NCBI GenBank assembly: GCA_966211335.1
Contig: CBIHNF010000005.1
Span: 101,507 to 165,506 of the forward strand
Length of the DNA: 64,000 bases
DNA from: JAPWJZ01 sp966211335
GTDB taxonomy: Bacteria > Pseudomonadota > Alphaproteobacteria > Micavibrionales > UBA2020
Direction: 5' to 3'
Shown here in pieces: positions 8,710 through 16,378 of the stretch. The translations under genes were made by a program, and so were the position numbers. Every line of letters starts with the position of its first letter. Positions within the stretch are counted from its first letter, which is position 1. The notes under the pieces are model-generated. The model worked only from the letters and a program-made list of their open reading frames with translations. It did no database searches and was not told the origin of the DNA.

Positions 8710-10584
8710 ATGACGCAGCCGTACTACGTTTCGGACCTCGAGAGCGGTACCCAGTGGGCCAATAACGGCACCGGTCTTTCGCTGAATTACATGTTCTTCA
8801 CCTCGGCGCCCAGCTATTACACCTCATCCGATTACGAAACCCACGGCTTTCGCACCTTCACGACCGCGATGAAGGCGGCAACGGTTGATGTGCTGAACCA
8901 AATCAGCTCCTTCACCAATATCACCTTCCATGAAGTCACCACGGTTGCGCAAACGCAGATCGGCTATGGCCAGGCTATTTTGACGAATGACGCCGAGGCC
9001 TGGACCTATTATCCCGACCCGGTCGACCCCGCCGGCGGCGACGTCTGGGGCAACACGACCTATTTCAGCGATGCCGATATCGGCCATGGACAGTATGACT
9101 TTATGACGCTGATCCATGAAACCGGCCATGCCCTTGGCCTCAAGCACAGTTTTGAAACGCCGGGCGCGCTGCCGACGGCGGAGGACACGACGCAATATAC
9201 GGTTATGTCCTATACCAACTCGCCTTACTACGGCAATCATTACCCCGAAACCTACATGCTTTACGATATCGCGGCGCTGCAGGCGCTGTACGGCGCGAAC
9301 ATGAACTACGCGACCGGCGATGACAATTACGCGCTGAAATCCGGCCATATCTACACCATCTGGGATGCGGGCGGGAATGATACCTTTGACGGCTCCGCGC
9401 TGACCGCCGCTGCGACCATCGATATCCGCGCGGGGCATTTCAGCTCCGTCGGCATGACTAACAATATCGCGATTGCCTATAACGTGACGATCGAGAACGC
9501 CAATGGCGGCGCGGGGAACGATACGATTTACGACAACGCGGCCGCCAACCACATCGCCGGCAACGGCGGTAATGATACGATTTACCTCAGCGGCGGCAAC
9601 GACGTCGTTGATGGCGGTAACGGTACCGATACCGTTGTCTTCGCGGATACCGTGCATAACTACACCTTCGATTTCACTAACCCTGCCGATATCATCGGCA
9701 CCTCCACCGCCGGCGGCGCTGATGATTTCCTGAACGTCGAAACCTTTAAGTTCAGCGACGGCACCTATTCATTGGCGCAGCTGGAAACGCTGTTCAGTGG
9801 CGGGTCTGGTGGCGGTGGTGGTGGTTCTGGCGGCGGTACGCCCACGACCGACTTCACCGGCACCGCGCTGAAAGACATTCTGATTGGCTCGACAGGCGAT
9901 GACACCATGCACGGCCTTGCGGGCAACGATACGCTGACATCCCTTGGCGGCAATGACACGCTGGATGGCGGCCTCGGGTCCGACCGCATGGGCGGCGGCG
10001 ATGGCGACGATATTTATTACGTCGACAGCACGGGCGACCGCGTGATCGAAGCCAATACGGTTGCCGGCGGCACAGACCTTGTCCACAGTAGCGTCAACTT
10101 CACGCTTGGTGTCGGTCTTGAAAACCTGATCCTCGATGGTTCGACCGCCGTCGTCGGCAATGGCAACGCGCTCGCCAATGACATCACAGGTAACAGCGCC
10201 AACAACCGCATGGCTGGTCTCGGTGGCGATGATATTCTGGATGGCGGCGCAGGCAAGGACCTGCTGACCGGCGGCCTTGGCGCTGATACCTTCGTCTTCC
10301 ATGCCGCGACCGCCTTCACCAACCCCGATACTGTTGCTGATTTCAGGGTCGTCCAGGGCGACAAGCTCGACATCAGCGATCTTTTGACCGGCTATGACCC
10401 GCTTGTGGACAGCCTGACCGATTTCGTGCAGATCACGCAAGTCGGCCATACCAGCACATTGAAAGTTGATCTGGATGGCACCGGCACCACCTACGGCTTC
10501 CAGACGGTCGCGACGCTGACAGGTGCCTACAACATCACCGACGAAGACGCGCTGGTGACCGCGCATAACCTTATCGTCTCCTGA
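8710..10584 (+). CDS. Serralysin-like secreted metalloprotease (M10) with RTX repeats
   Basis: A 624-residue protein with no Sec signal. The metzincin zinc site HETGHALGLKH lies at residues 136-146 and the Met-turn VMSY at 165-168. A glycine-rich linker (GGSGGGGGGSGGG, near residue 370) separates two blocks of Ca-binding nonapeptides (GGNDTIY, GGLGSDR, GGAGKDLLTGGLGADTF). The C-terminus ends in hydrophobic residues (HNLIVS), typical of type I secretion substrates. The protease should be exported through an ABC-type I system and fold on binding calcium outside the cell. No such transporter is encoded in this window. A good ribosome site (GGGAG) precedes the ATG. Extracellular proteolysis or prey and biofilm digestion are plausible roles. 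Confidence 0.92.
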   Translation: MTQPYYVSDLESGTQWANNGTGLSLNYMFFTSAPSYYTSSDYETHGFRTFTTAMKAATVDVLNQISSFTNITFHEVTTVAQTQIGYGQAILTNDAEAWTYYPDPVDPAGGDVWGNTTYFSDADIGHGQYDFMTLIHETGHALGLKHSFETPGALPTAEDTTQYTVMSYTNSPYYGNHYPETYMLYDIAALQALYGANMNYATGDDNYALKSGHIYTIWDAGGNDTFDGSALTAAATIDIRAGHFSSVGMTNNIAIAYNVTIENANGGAGNDTIYDNAAANHIAGNGGNDTIYLSGGNDVVDGGNGTDTVVFADTVHNYTFDFTNPADIIGTSTAGGADDFLNVETFKFSDGTYSLAQLETLFSGGSGGGGGGSGGGTPTTDFTGTALKDILIGSTGDDTMHGLAGNDTLTSLGGNDTLDGGLGSDRMGGGDGDDIYYVDSTGDRVIEANTVAGGTDLVHSSVNFTLGVGLENLILDGSTAVVGNGNALANDITGNSANNRMAGLGGDDILDGGAGKDLLTGGLGADTFVFHAATAFTNPDTVADFRVVQGDKLDISDLLTGYDPLVDSLTDFVQITQVGHTSTLKVDLDGTGTTYGFQTVATLTGAYNITDEDALVTAHNLIVS

Positions 10585-10672
10585 TAACCTCGCCCCGCTA
10601 AACGCAGGCTGGACAGCGCGCACGACGGCTGCTATGTGAGCATATAGCCCCGCCGTTCAAAAAGGTGCGCCC

Positions 10673-12742
10673 ATGCCCGTACTCAAGCATAATGACAGTT
10701 TCGCGGTTCTCGACGATAGCGGCAACGCGCTCGAGCGGAATGAGAAAGAACATCATATTGCCGATGGTATTTTCTGGCGTGACACACGCATTCTGTCCCG
10801 CGCTCTACTGACAACCCGTGGGGCGCTTCCTGCGATGGTTTCCAGCGAGCTGTCGCCGGATAATGTGCTGCTGACGGTGAAGCTGACAGCCGCAGGTGCA
10901 GATATCCGCCGCAGCATCTTCCTGTGGCAGGGCAGGCTGTACGAGGAGCTGGTGGTCACCAACTCGACGTCGGGCGACCTCGATTTCCCGCTTGAGTTGA
11001 CCTATGGCGCCGATTTCCTCGATATTTTTGAAACCCGCGGTTGGCCGCGCGAGGCGCGGGGCGAGCATCTGGATGCGCCGTCATCAGGCATATCCTTCCA
11101 GTATCGCGGGCATGACAAGGTGGTGCGCAAATCCGCGGTCAGCTTTTCGGAAGCGCCTGCCATCAAGGGCAAAACCGCGTCCTTTCACTGGCGTCTGGCG
11201 GCGGGTGACAGCAAGACTTTATACATCTGCGCAGGTCTTGATGATGGGGCCGTGCCTATATCGCCCGCGGTATATGCAGCGCGGCAGCGCGATGCTGAAG
11301 ATTTTATCCGCCGCCAGCTCTCCCGCCGCCCGGTCATCACCTCCTCGAACCCCGCTTTCGACCGCTGGGTGGAGCGGGACGCCGTCGATATCGCGCTGCT
11401 GACAACGGAATTCGAGACGGGGCCATACCCCGCCGCGGGTATTCCGTGGTACAGCACGCCTTTTGGCCGCGACGGCATCATCACCGCCTTTGAATTGCTG
11501 TGGCAGAACCCGGCCCTCGCGCGCGGCGTTCTCGGCTATCTGGCCGCACATCAGGCCGACGCCGTTATTCCCTATCGTGATGCGAGCCCCGGTAAAATCA
11601 TGCATGAAATCCGCCTCGGCGAAATGGCCGACGCGGGCGAAGTGCCGCATACGCCCTATTACGGCACGGTCGATGCGACGCCGCTGTTCATCTCCCTTGC
11701 CGGCGGCTATTTTACGCGCACGGGCGACGTCGCATTCCTGACGCAACTTTGGCCGCATATCGAGCGCGCGCTTGACTGGATTGACAAGTACGGCGACCGC
11801 GACGGCGACGGCTTCGTCGAATACCAGCGGGATGCTGAAAAGGGTCTCAATAATCAGGGTTGGAAAGATTCCGGTGACTGCATTTCGCACATCAACGGCG
11901 AGCTTGCCGCAGGCAGCATCGCGCTCTGCGAAGTGCAGGGCTATGTCTATGCCGCCAAAATCGCTGCCGCGGCGATTGCGGAAGCTTTGGATAAGTCGGG
12001 CACTGCTGAAAAATTGCGTGGGCAGGCGGAGACGCTCAAGGCCAAATTCAACCGCGATTTCTGGTCAGACGCGCTTGGCAGCTATGCGTTGGCGCTGGAT
12101 GGCGCGAAGCAGCCCTGCCTTGTCAGCACCTCCAACCCGGGGCACTTGCTGTTCTCCGGCATTGTGCCTCCGGACCGCGCGCCGCTTGTCGCTGCGCGGC
12201 TGATGTCGGCGGATATGTTCAGCGGCTGGGGCATCCGTACCCTGTCGTCGCGCGAGAAGCGGTATGAACCTTCCCGCCACCCCGAAGGCTATCACAACGG
12301 CACCGTCTGGACGCATGACACCGCGCTCTGCGGCGCAGGCTTTGCACGCTACGGCATGCAGGACAAGGCATCGACCCTGTTAACCGCCCTATTCGAGGCG
12401 GCGCAATATTTCCCGCTCATGCGGTTGCCGGAATTGTTCGGCGGCCTGCCACGCGAAACGGGCAAGGCCCCCGCGCCTTATCCCGTCGCCTGCAATCCGC
12501 AAGCCTGGGCGAGCGCCAGCGGCTCCCTGCTGCTGCAGGCGATGCTGGGCATCGAGGTGGATGGCCGCAGCCGGACAGTCACTGTGCGCAACCCGCAATT
12601 ACCGCCTTGGCTGGATAAACTGTCGGTCGCCGGTCTTTCAGTGGCAGATGGCGCAATTTCGCTCGAATTCGTGCGGGAGGCAGGAGCGACAAAAGTTGAG
12701 GTTATCGCCAAGTCGCCGGGGGTTATCTTCACGCAGGGTTAA
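10673..12742 (+). CDS. GH133-type amylo-alpha-1,6-glucosidase (glycogen debranching enzyme)
   Basis: A 689-residue protein. Residues 1-200 fit the bacterial GDE N-terminal domain (DGIFWRDTRILSRALLTTRG). Residues 240-680 fit the (alpha/alpha)6 barrel, with WYSTPFGRDGIITAFELLW, the DRDGDGFVEY and NQGWKDSGD segments and a late GTVWTHDTALC stretch. The full length matches the family. It should hydrolyse alpha-1,6 branch stubs of glycogen or related glucans in the cytosol. It stands alone: no other glycogen genes adjoin it, and it follows the M10 protease gene by 88 bases without an obvious terminator. Its 3' end faces topoisomerase IB. Confidence 0.88.
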   Translation: MPVLKHNDSFAVLDDSGNALERNEKEHHIADGIFWRDTRILSRALLTTRGALPAMVSSELSPDNVLLTVKLTAAGADIRRSIFLWQGRLYEELVVTNSTSGDLDFPLELTYGADFLDIFETRGWPREARGEHLDAPSSGISFQYRGHDKVVRKSAVSFSEAPAIKGKTASFHWRLAAGDSKTLYICAGLDDGAVPISPAVYAARQRDAEDFIRRQLSRRPVITSSNPAFDRWVERDAVDIALLTTEFETGPYPAAGIPWYSTPFGRDGIITAFELLWQNPALARGVLGYLAAHQADAVIPYRDASPGKIMHEIRLGEMADAGEVPHTPYYGTVDATPLFISLAGGYFTRTGDVAFLTQLWPHIERALDWIDKYGDRDGDGFVEYQRDAEKGLNNQGWKDSGDCISHINGELAAGSIALCEVQGYVYAAKIAAAAIAEALDKSGTAEKLRGQAETLKAKFNRDFWSDALGSYALALDGAKQPCLVSTSNPGHLLFSGIVPPDRAPLVAARLMSADMFSGWGIRTLSSREKRYEPSRHPEGYHNGTVWTHDTALCGAGFARYGMQDKASTLLTALFEAAQYFPLMRLPELFGGLPRETGKAPAPYPVACNPQAWASASGSLLLQAMLGIEVDGRSRTVTVRNPQLPPWLDKLSVAGLSVADGAISLEFVREAGATKVEVIAKSPGVIFTQG

Positions 12743-12748
12743 CAAGGG

Positions 12749-13834
12749 TCAGGCGCCCTGCCTTCCACGCAGGCGTTTTTTGAGGAAGGCCAGCACCATG
12801 ACTTCTTCCGGTGAAAGGGCATCGTAGTGGTGGCTCAGTTGGTCCTCGATACGGCTTTTAATGCCGCTCATGAAATTGCCGGATAGATAGCCCTCGATGA
12901 TTTCGGGGTGGATGTAGCTTTTGCGGGCAATGGCGCGGGTATTGCCAAGGTGACGCGCCACGCGGCCAATCGCCTCCAGCACATTCTTTTTGGCCTCCGC
13001 TTTGGAATCATATTTCTCGTATTCCGACAGGGCGAGGGCGGCGAGGAGGGTGCCGTACCAGGTGCGAAAATCCTTCGCGGTAAAATGCTCTCCCGTCGCA
13101 TCGCGGATGTAGGCGTTCACGTGGCTGGAGGTCACATCGTGAATATCGCCAGATTCATCGACATATTTGAAAAGCTCGTAGCCCGGCAGCGCATCGCAAT
13201 CGCGCATAATGCGCGCGAGGCGACGGTCGTGGATTTTCGTTTTCCACAGTTTCGATGACTTGCCCTGAAAGGCAAAGGTAATGTCGCCGCCTTTGATCTC
13301 CACATGTTTCGACTGCAGCGTCGTGAGGCCGTAGGATTTATTATTTCGTGCATATTCATCATTGCCGACGCGGATGAGGGTTTTTTCCAGCAGGTCAACA
13401 ACCGCGGCGATAACTTTTTCAAACGTCAGCCCTTTGTGCCGCAAATCGCGCGACACTTTACGGCGGAGCTGCGGCAGCTTTTTGCCGAAGGCGAGGATAT
13501 GGTCGAATTTATCCGCATCGCGCAAGGCGCGCCATTTTTCATGGTAGCGGTACTGTTTGCGCCCGCGCGCGTCGTAGCCGACGGCCTGAATGTGCCCATT
13601 GGCCAGCGGACAGATCCACACATCGGTATAGGCGGGGGGAATGGCGAGGTGGCGGATGCGCGCAAGCGTCTTTTCATCGCGCACGGGGTTGCCGCGCCGG
13701 TCGTGATAGGCAAAGCCATTGCCCTTCCTGTGCCGCGTAATGCCCGCCTTCGCATCCGAGACATAGCTGAGGCCGCTTGATTTCAGGAAGCGGCGTATAT
13801 CCGGCGTCAGGGGGTTGCGGGTTCGTGAGCTCAT
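12749..13834 (-). CDS. DNA topoisomerase IB (poxvirus type)
   Basis: A 361-residue enzyme relaxing supercoils through a 3'-phosphotyrosine intermediate. The family segments are clear: the N-terminal module (GNGFAYHDRRGNPV), the NDEYARNNKSYGLTTLQ and HVEIKGGDITFAFQGKSSK strands, the FTAKDFRTWYGT motif, and the nucleophile Tyr307 in ARKSYIHPEIIEGYL. The ATG at 13834 is preferred to a TTG two codons earlier. The gene is divergent from the XRE-CoaB-like gene and shares a 159-base intergenic region with it. Enzymes of this type are common in soil and environmental proteobacteria and often occur as single accessory genes. Confidence 0.93.
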   Translation of the reverse strand: MSSRTRNPLTPDIRRFLKSSGLSYVSDAKAGITRHRKGNGFAYHDRRGNPVRDEKTLARIRHLAIPPAYTDVWICPLANGHIQAVGYDARGRKQYRYHEKWRALRDADKFDHILAFGKKLPQLRRKVSRDLRHKGLTFEKVIAAVVDLLEKTLIRVGNDEYARNNKSYGLTTLQSKHVEIKGGDITFAFQGKSSKLWKTKIHDRRLARIMRDCDALPGYELFKYVDESGDIHDVTSSHVNAYIRDATGEHFTAKDFRTWYGTLLAALALSEYEKYDSKAEAKKNVLEAIGRVARHLGNTRAIARKSYIHPEIIEGYLSGNFMSGIKSRIEDQLSHHYDALSPEEVMVLAFLKKRLRGRQGA

Positions 13835-13901
13835 GCCCAATCAACGCGTGACCTCGGTAAAGGTGCCTGAAGTGAAATGGTTTTTCAGCCGCAAATAGGG
13901 C

Positions 13902-13955
13902 TTGCATTCTCTGTCAAATCGGGTATTTAATACCCTTATAGGGTAAAAAATACCC
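13902..13955 (+). promoter_or_regulatory. Promoter region with two matched palindromic operators
   Basis: Two 15-base inverted repeats, GGGTATTTAATACCC (13921-13935) and GGGTAAAAAATACCC (13941-13955), share GGGTA half-sites. They start exactly 20 bases apart, two helical turns. A possible -35 TTGCAT (13902-13907) and -10 TTTAAT (13926-13931) place the first palindrome over the -10. The product of the gene immediately downstream begins with an XRE helix-turn-helix, so autoregulation is the simplest reading. Confidence 0.7.
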
Positions 13956-13993
13956 GGATTTAGGAGAATCAAATACCGCTGCCCGAAGAAATC

Positions 13994-15430
13994 ATGAGTG
14001 CTTCTGCTTTACGCGCCTGGCGCAACCGCATGGGCTGGTCGCGGGAGGAAGCGGCGGCGCAGCTGAACCTGCAGCGCGATACCTATAAGAAGGTCGAGAA
14101 CGGGCAGCGCCCCATCACCGCGCGCCTGGCGGCAGAAACCGCGCGGCTGGAGAAGCTTGGCGGCAAGGCGGTCGTCAAGAATAACCCGAAGGCCACCGTG
14201 CATGTGGTGGGCGGCGGCACCATCGTCCATGTGCGCAACCATCTGGCGCTGGCAGCGCCCGCCTATGGCTCGACGGCGCGGGAACTGGCCGGCATCTGCA
14301 CGCGCCTTGGCCATGAAACACAATTAACCCTCACGCGCATGGCAGACCCGTCGTCCGAATACGAAACGAACGACGATATGGCGCGGCTTGCCAGTGAGCT
14401 TGTTGCTAACAAAACCGCGAAGATTATTTTTTGGAACCCCGCCATCTGCGATTACACCGGGCAGATCGGCGATGTCGCGCCCGCCCGCAAAGCCAAGCGC
14501 CTGAAAACAGGCGAGGGCGATCAACAAATGGCGCTGACGCCCTCCGACAAAATCGTTTCGACTATCCGCCGCGACCGTAAAGACCTGTTCCTCGTCGCCT
14601 TCAAGACGACGACGGGCGCGACGGAAGATGAAATGTATCTGGCTGGCCTGAAACTCATGAAAGGCTCCCATATCAACCTCGTCCTCGTGAACGACGTCGT
14701 CAACCGCTTGAACATGGTAGTGACGCCGGAAGAAGCGCGCTATTACGTAACGAAAGAACGTGTCGAGGCATTGGAAGGTCTCGTTGAAATGGCGCTGCAC
14801 CGCGCCGCCGCCACCTTCACGCGCTCGACGGTGGTGGAAGGGGCGCCGGGCGTTGAATGGAAATCAAAAACCATCAGCGACAACCTGCGGGAAGTGGTGG
14901 ACCACTGCATCGCGCGGGGCGCTTACAAGCCGGTGAACACAAAACGCGGCCGCGTAACGGCAGGTCACTTCGCCGCGCGCGGGGCGGATGGAAAAATCGT
15001 CACCTCCCGTCGCTGGTCGAACTTCAACGAGCTGAAAAAGAACGGCATGGTACTCATCGAACCGAAGGGCGATGATGAAGTCATCGCCTATGGCGGCAAG
15101 CCCTCCGTCGGCGGGCAGAGCCAGCGGATTATTTTCAAAGACCATCCGCAGCTCGACAACATCGTGCATTTTCATTGCGAGTTGAAAGCCGACGCGCCGG
15201 ATGATATTCCCGTGAGGTCGCAAAAGTTCTTCGAATGCGGCAGCCACCAGTGCGGCAAAAATACGTCCAACGGCCTCCGCGAAATTGAAGACGGCATCTG
15301 GGCCGTCATGCTCGACAACCACGGGCCGAATATTGTCTACCGCAAAGATGTGGATGCGAAGCGCGTGATTGATGTCATCGAGCGCAACTTCGACCTCGAC
15401 CATAAAACTGGCGGCAGCGTGGAGGGCTAG
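13994..15430 (+). CDS. XRE-HTH protein fused to CoaB-like and class II aldolase-like domains
   Basis: A 478-residue protein of unusual architecture. Residues 4-55 are an XRE-type helix-turn-helix (LRAWRNRMGWSREEAAAQL, then TYKKVENGQRPI). Residues 68-275 resemble the phosphopantothenoylcysteine synthetase (CoaB) fold: GGGTIVHVRN, a Gly-rich turn, TNDDMARLASELV, NPAICDYTGQIGD and LTPSDKIVSTIRR, then the LVAFKTTTG and INLVLVNDV strands. Residues 290-470 look like a divergent class II aldolase/adducin domain with His392 and His394 in IVHFH and cysteines in FECGSHQCG. The first two calls rest on motif order; the third is inference. It may sense a nucleotide or pantothenate-like ligand and repress its own operon. 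The start is uncertain: the best ribosome site (AGGAGA, 13962-13967) lies 26 bases before this ATG. Confidence 0.7.
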   Translation: MSASALRAWRNRMGWSREEAAAQLNLQRDTYKKVENGQRPITARLAAETARLEKLGGKAVVKNNPKATVHVVGGGTIVHVRNHLALAAPAYGSTARELAGICTRLGHETQLTLTRMADPSSEYETNDDMARLASELVANKTAKIIFWNPAICDYTGQIGDVAPARKAKRLKTGEGDQQMALTPSDKIVSTIRRDRKDLFLVAFKTTTGATEDEMYLAGLKLMKGSHINLVLVNDVVNRLNMVVTPEEARYYVTKERVEALEGLVEMALHRAAATFTRSTVVEGAPGVEWKSKTISDNLREVVDHCIARGAYKPVNTKRGRVTAGHFAARGADGKIVTSRRWSNFNELKKNGMVLIEPKGDDEVIAYGGKPSVGGQSQRIIFKDHPQLDNIVHFHCELKADAPDDIPVRSQKFFECGSHQCGKNTSNGLREIEDGIWAVMLDNHGPNIVYRKDVDAKRVIDVIERNFDLDHKTGGSVEG

Positions 15431-15432
15431 GC

Positions 15433-15966
15433 ATGAACTGGCACCCGCCCATCAACCTCGCCCTCGTGCCGAGCGACGACAGCCTGTCATTCAAAGGCAT
15501 GAAGTCCGGCGAAACCGCGCTGCCGCTGCCGCCGCACCCCGGCGCTTTCGGCGTTGCCCGCGCCCATCACGTGCATGAAGGCGTCGACCTTTACTGCGCG
15601 GAAGGCACAGATGTGCAGGCGGTGGAAGCGGGCAAGATTGTCGCCATCATCCCCTTCACCGGGCCAAAAGCCGGTTCCGACTGGTGGCATGATACCGACG
15701 CCGTGCTGGTGGAGGGCGCATCCGGTGTCGTTCTCTACGGTGAAATTTTACCCGCGGGCAAACAAGTGGGCGATACAGTCGCCCGCGGCGAAGTGCTGGG
15801 GCAGGTGAAGCAAGTGCTGAAGGTGGACAAAGGCCGGCCCATGTCGATGCTGCATCTCGAATTCCACGCGGCGGGTACGAAGGACGCCTATGAATGGACA
15901 GCGGAAAAAGGCAAACCACCGTCTTTGCGCAACCCAACGCCATTTTTGCGTGCCGCCAAGCCATGA
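15433..15966 (+). CDS. M23 (LytM)-like domain protein, cytosolic
   Basis: A 177-residue protein starting 2 bases after the XRE fusion gene, so certainly co-transcribed. It shows the M23/lysostaphin-fold order: HEGVD (His48, Asp52, matching HxxxD), AVEAGKIV and VLVEGASGVVLYGEI strands, VARGEVLGQV, then MLHLEFH (His141). In active LytM enzymes the last motif is HxH; here the second position is Glu143, with another His at 145. There is no signal peptide or membrane segment, which is unusual for a murein endopeptidase. The fold is fairly clear; activity on peptidoglycan is doubtful. Its role within this operon is unknown. Confidence 0.65.
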   Translation: MNWHPPINLALVPSDDSLSFKGMKSGETALPLPPHPGAFGVARAHHVHEGVDLYCAEGTDVQAVEAGKIVAIIPFTGPKAGSDWWHDTDAVLVEGASGVVLYGEILPAGKQVGDTVARGEVLGQVKQVLKVDKGRPMSMLHLEFHAAGTKDAYEWTAEKGKPPSLRNPTPFLRAAKP

Positions 15967-16301
15967 GCCGCGATTTCATCAAAGCCGGAAACACCATCCT
16001 GCGCCTTGCCGATATCGAGCGTATCGATATGACTGAAATAGAGCAGGGAAGGCTGACCGTCTTTCACAAAGGCGGCACGCAGTTGTTGGCGCAAGACTTC
16101 GACGCCTTCGAAATCCTCATGCTGCTCCACCCCGCCGCCCTGGAAGGCCGCCGCCTGCGCTGGCCCAAACACGCCTGGGCCTTCCACAACCTCGTCGCCC
16201 ATCCGCTGATGCAGATCATGGTCTGGCTTGGCTTAAAAAAGCAGGCGATCTGGCTGCATGATGTGACAGTGCCGCGGCCCACGCGGGCAAGAAGCCGATA
16301 A
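15963..16301 (+). CDS. Small conserved-looking hypothetical protein
   Basis: A 112-residue protein whose ATG overlaps the stop of the M23-like gene (ATGA), so it is translationally coupled. The first half (MSRDFIKAGNTILRLADIERID...) looks like a small beta-rich domain with a phrase typical of ligand or PH-like modules. The second half has a Trp- and His-rich amphipathic stretch (RWPKHAWAFHNLVAHPLMQ), possibly membrane-associated, and ends in Arg-rich sequence. I do not recognise a family. As the third gene of the XRE-controlled operon it probably works with its two neighbours. Confidence 0.6.
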   Translation: MSRDFIKAGNTILRLADIERIDMTEIEQGRLTVFHKGGTQLLAQDFDAFEILMLLHPAALEGRRLRWPKHAWAFHNLVAHPLMQIMVWLGLKKQAIWLHDVTVPRPTRARSR

Positions 16302-16378
16302 GAAAATTTATTCTTTCTTAACAATTCTGGAGCATGATAGAGCACAATTTTCACAAAACTCTATTATCGAGGTTTCGC

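Noticed and set aside
13200..13834. Topoisomerase IB as a horizontally acquired gene
   Set aside because: Codon use and GC look like the neighbours and there are no flanking repeats or tRNA site.
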